Shown here: piece after piece, positions 4,063-5,040 of the stretch
Layout of the letters: each line of letters starts with the position of its first letter
Position numbering within the stretch: position 1 is the first letter of the stretch
Translations under genes and position numbers: made by a program
The notes under the pieces: model-generated
What the model was told of the DNA's origin: nothing
What the model saw: only the letters and a program-made list of their open reading frames with translations
Databases searched by the model: none
Origin: an uncultured Hyphomicrobiales bacterium
GTDB lineage: Bacteria; Pseudomonadota; Alphaproteobacteria; Rhizobiales; Beijerinckiaceae
Length of the DNA stretch: 5,040 bases
Direction of reading: 5' to 3'
NCBI GenBank assembly: GCA_903932565.1
Contig: CAIZGQ010000453.1
Coordinates: forward strand, 1-5,040

Positions 4063-5040
4063 ATGATCCGCCACCTCAAGCAGGGCGCTGTTGCCTCGGT
4101 CGTCAAGGCAGCGGACGGCAAAGTCCGCGAGACCGTCGAGACCATGCTGGCCGATATCGAAGCGCGCGGCGATGCCGCCGTGCACGAATATGCCTCGAAG
4201 TTTGACGGCTGGGATCGCCCCGATTTCCGTTTGAGCGAGCAGGATATCGAAGCCTGCCTCGCTCAGCTCACAAAGCGCGATCTCGAAGATATCCTGTTTG
4301 CGCAGGCACAAGTGCGCAACTTCGCGCAAAAGCAGCGCGAATGCATTCTCCACCTTGAAGTCGAGACTCTGCCCGGCGTCGTCCTCGGCCACAAGAACGT
4401 GCCGATCAGCTCGGTTGGGTGTTACGTGCCTGGCGGCAAGTATCCGCTTCTGGCGTCCGCCCATATGTCGGTGGTGACTGCCAAGGTCGCGGGCGTTGCA
4501 AAGATCGTGACCTGCGCACCGCCGTTCCATGGCAAGCCCGCGCCCGCGATTGTCGCTGCGCAGCATCTTGCAGGGGCGGATGAAATTTACTGTCTGGGCG
4601 GCGTGCAGGCGGTCGGCGCCATGGCGATTGGGACACAGACGATTCCCGCCGTCGACATGCTGGTTGGGCCGGGCAACGCCTATGTGGCAGAAGCCAAGCG
4701 TCAGCTCTTTGGCCGCGTGGGCATTGATCTGTTTGCAGGTCCCACAGAAACGCTCATCATCGCGGACGATACGGTTGACGCCGAAATCTGCGCCACCGAT
4801 CTGCTGGGGCAGGGCGAGCATGGACCAGATTCTCCGGCAGTTCTGCTGACAACCTCGGAGAAGCTGGCGCGCGCCACAATGCTTGAAGTTGAGCGGATTC
4901 TTGCCATTTTGCCCACGGCTGAAATCGCCCGCAAATCGTGGGAGGCGCTGGGCGAGGTGATCGTGTGTGACTCGGATGAAGAGATGCTGGCGGAAGCTGA
5001 TCGCATCGCCTCCGAGCACGTGCAGGTGATGACGCGCGAT
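4063..5040 (+). CDS. Histidinol dehydrogenase family, HpsN-like alcohol dehydrogenase (3' end missing)
   Basis: The first 326 codons are present and the frame runs off the window; the family is about 430 residues long. These Zn- and NAD-dependent enzymes oxidise an alcohol in two steps to a carboxylate. HisD does this to histidinol in histidine synthesis; HpsN does it to 2,3-dihydroxypropane-1-sulfonate. Seen here: S-V-G-C-Y-V-P-G-G-K-Y-P (118-129), V-G-P-G-N-A-Y-V-A-E-A-K (202-213), A-G-P-T-E-T-L-I-I-A-D (225-235), D-L-L-G-Q-G-E-H-G-P-D (246-256) with zinc ligands Q250 and H253, and the catalytic pair E318-H319 in A-S-E-H-V-Q. Thr228 stands where E. coli HisD has the substrate-contacting Ser237. 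The wording around G-K-Y-P-L-L-A-S-A-H-M-S and the catabolic neighbours favour an HpsN-type role over histidine synthesis (inference). ATG 4063 is preceded by AAGGA (4049-4053), a good ribosome binding site. The last Zn ligands (Asp360 and His419 in E. coli numbering) lie outside the window. Confidence 0.9.
   Translation, partial: MIRHLKQGAVASVVKAADGKVRETVETMLADIEARGDAAVHEYASKFDGWDRPDFRLSEQDIEACLAQLTKRDLEDILFAQAQVRNFAQKQRECILHLEVETLPGVVLGHKNVPISSVGCYVPGGKYPLLASAHMSVVTAKVAGVAKIVTCAPPFHGKPAPAIVAAQHLAGADEIYCLGGVQAVGAMAIGTQTIPAVDMLVGPGNAYVAEAKRQLFGRVGIDLFAGPTETLIIADDTVDAEICATDLLGQGEHGPDSPAVLLTTSEKLARATMLEVERILAILPTAEIARKSWEALGEVIVCDSDEEMLAEADRIASEHVQVMTRD

Noticed and set aside
3432..4145. Antisense open frame (237 codons) crossing the LLM 3' end and the hairpin gap
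   Set aside because: It overlaps two real genes and the intergenic hairpin and has no recognisable motif. It is best explained as a codon-bias shadow.
4057..5019. Long antisense open frame (320 codons) on the - strand
   Set aside because: It lies wholly opposite the HisD-like gene, whose conserved motifs and ribosome binding site are clear. Its translation shows no domain I recognise, and GC-rich third positions commonly leave the opposite strand free of stops.

Overview
The window looks like about 5 kb of a chromosome from a GC-rich alphaproteobacterium. Order Hyphomicrobiales is my best guess; I cannot name a genus. The grounds are GC-biased third codon positions, protein families common in rhizobial and related heterotrophs, and an intergenic stem-loop repeat of the CCCTCACC...GGTGAGGG / CTCCC...GGGAG type often seen in those genomes. 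All of it reads as a catabolic (substrate-utilisation) locus. I see no transposase, phage gene, tRNA, rRNA or CRISPR array. No stretch over 300 bases lacks a gene; the longest gap (249-445) is filled with stem-loops.

Layout, left to right: (1) the 3' end of a cyclase-family (kynurenine formamidase-like) metal hydrolase on the + strand, 3-248. (2) A convergent intergenic region, 249-445, packed with four inverted repeats, including a terminator-like hairpin. (3) On the - strand, a two-gene unit read right to left: a flavin reductase (1163-1678), then a zeta-class GST / maleylacetoacetate-maleylpyruvate isomerase homologue (446-1111). (4) A divergent control region, 1679-1790. (5) A LysR-family regulator on the + strand (1791-2729). 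(6) A 138-nt gap holding a perfect dyad with the LysR T-N11-A signature. (7) A luciferase-like (LLM) flavin-dependent monooxygenase (2868-3968). (8) A 94-nt gap with a strong hairpin bracketed by 8-bp direct repeats. (9) A histidinol-dehydrogenase-fold enzyme of the HpsN type (4063 to the window end), cut off by the window.

Working model (inference): the flavin reductase supplies reduced flavin to the LLM oxygenase, giving a two-component monooxygenase. The HisD/HpsN-like enzyme oxidises an alcohol to a carboxylate with NAD. The GST-family isomerase and the cyclase-family hydrolase process other intermediates. The LysR protein senses the substrate or an intermediate and acts on both flanking units. 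The substrate cannot be read from the sequence.

The points most worth a second look are the LysR-type operator before the LLM gene and its degenerate match over the lysR start, the ambiguous lysR start with an overlapping 21-codon frame that owns the good ribosome binding site, the hairpin with flanking direct repeats before the hisD-like gene, and the altered active-site motif of the GST.
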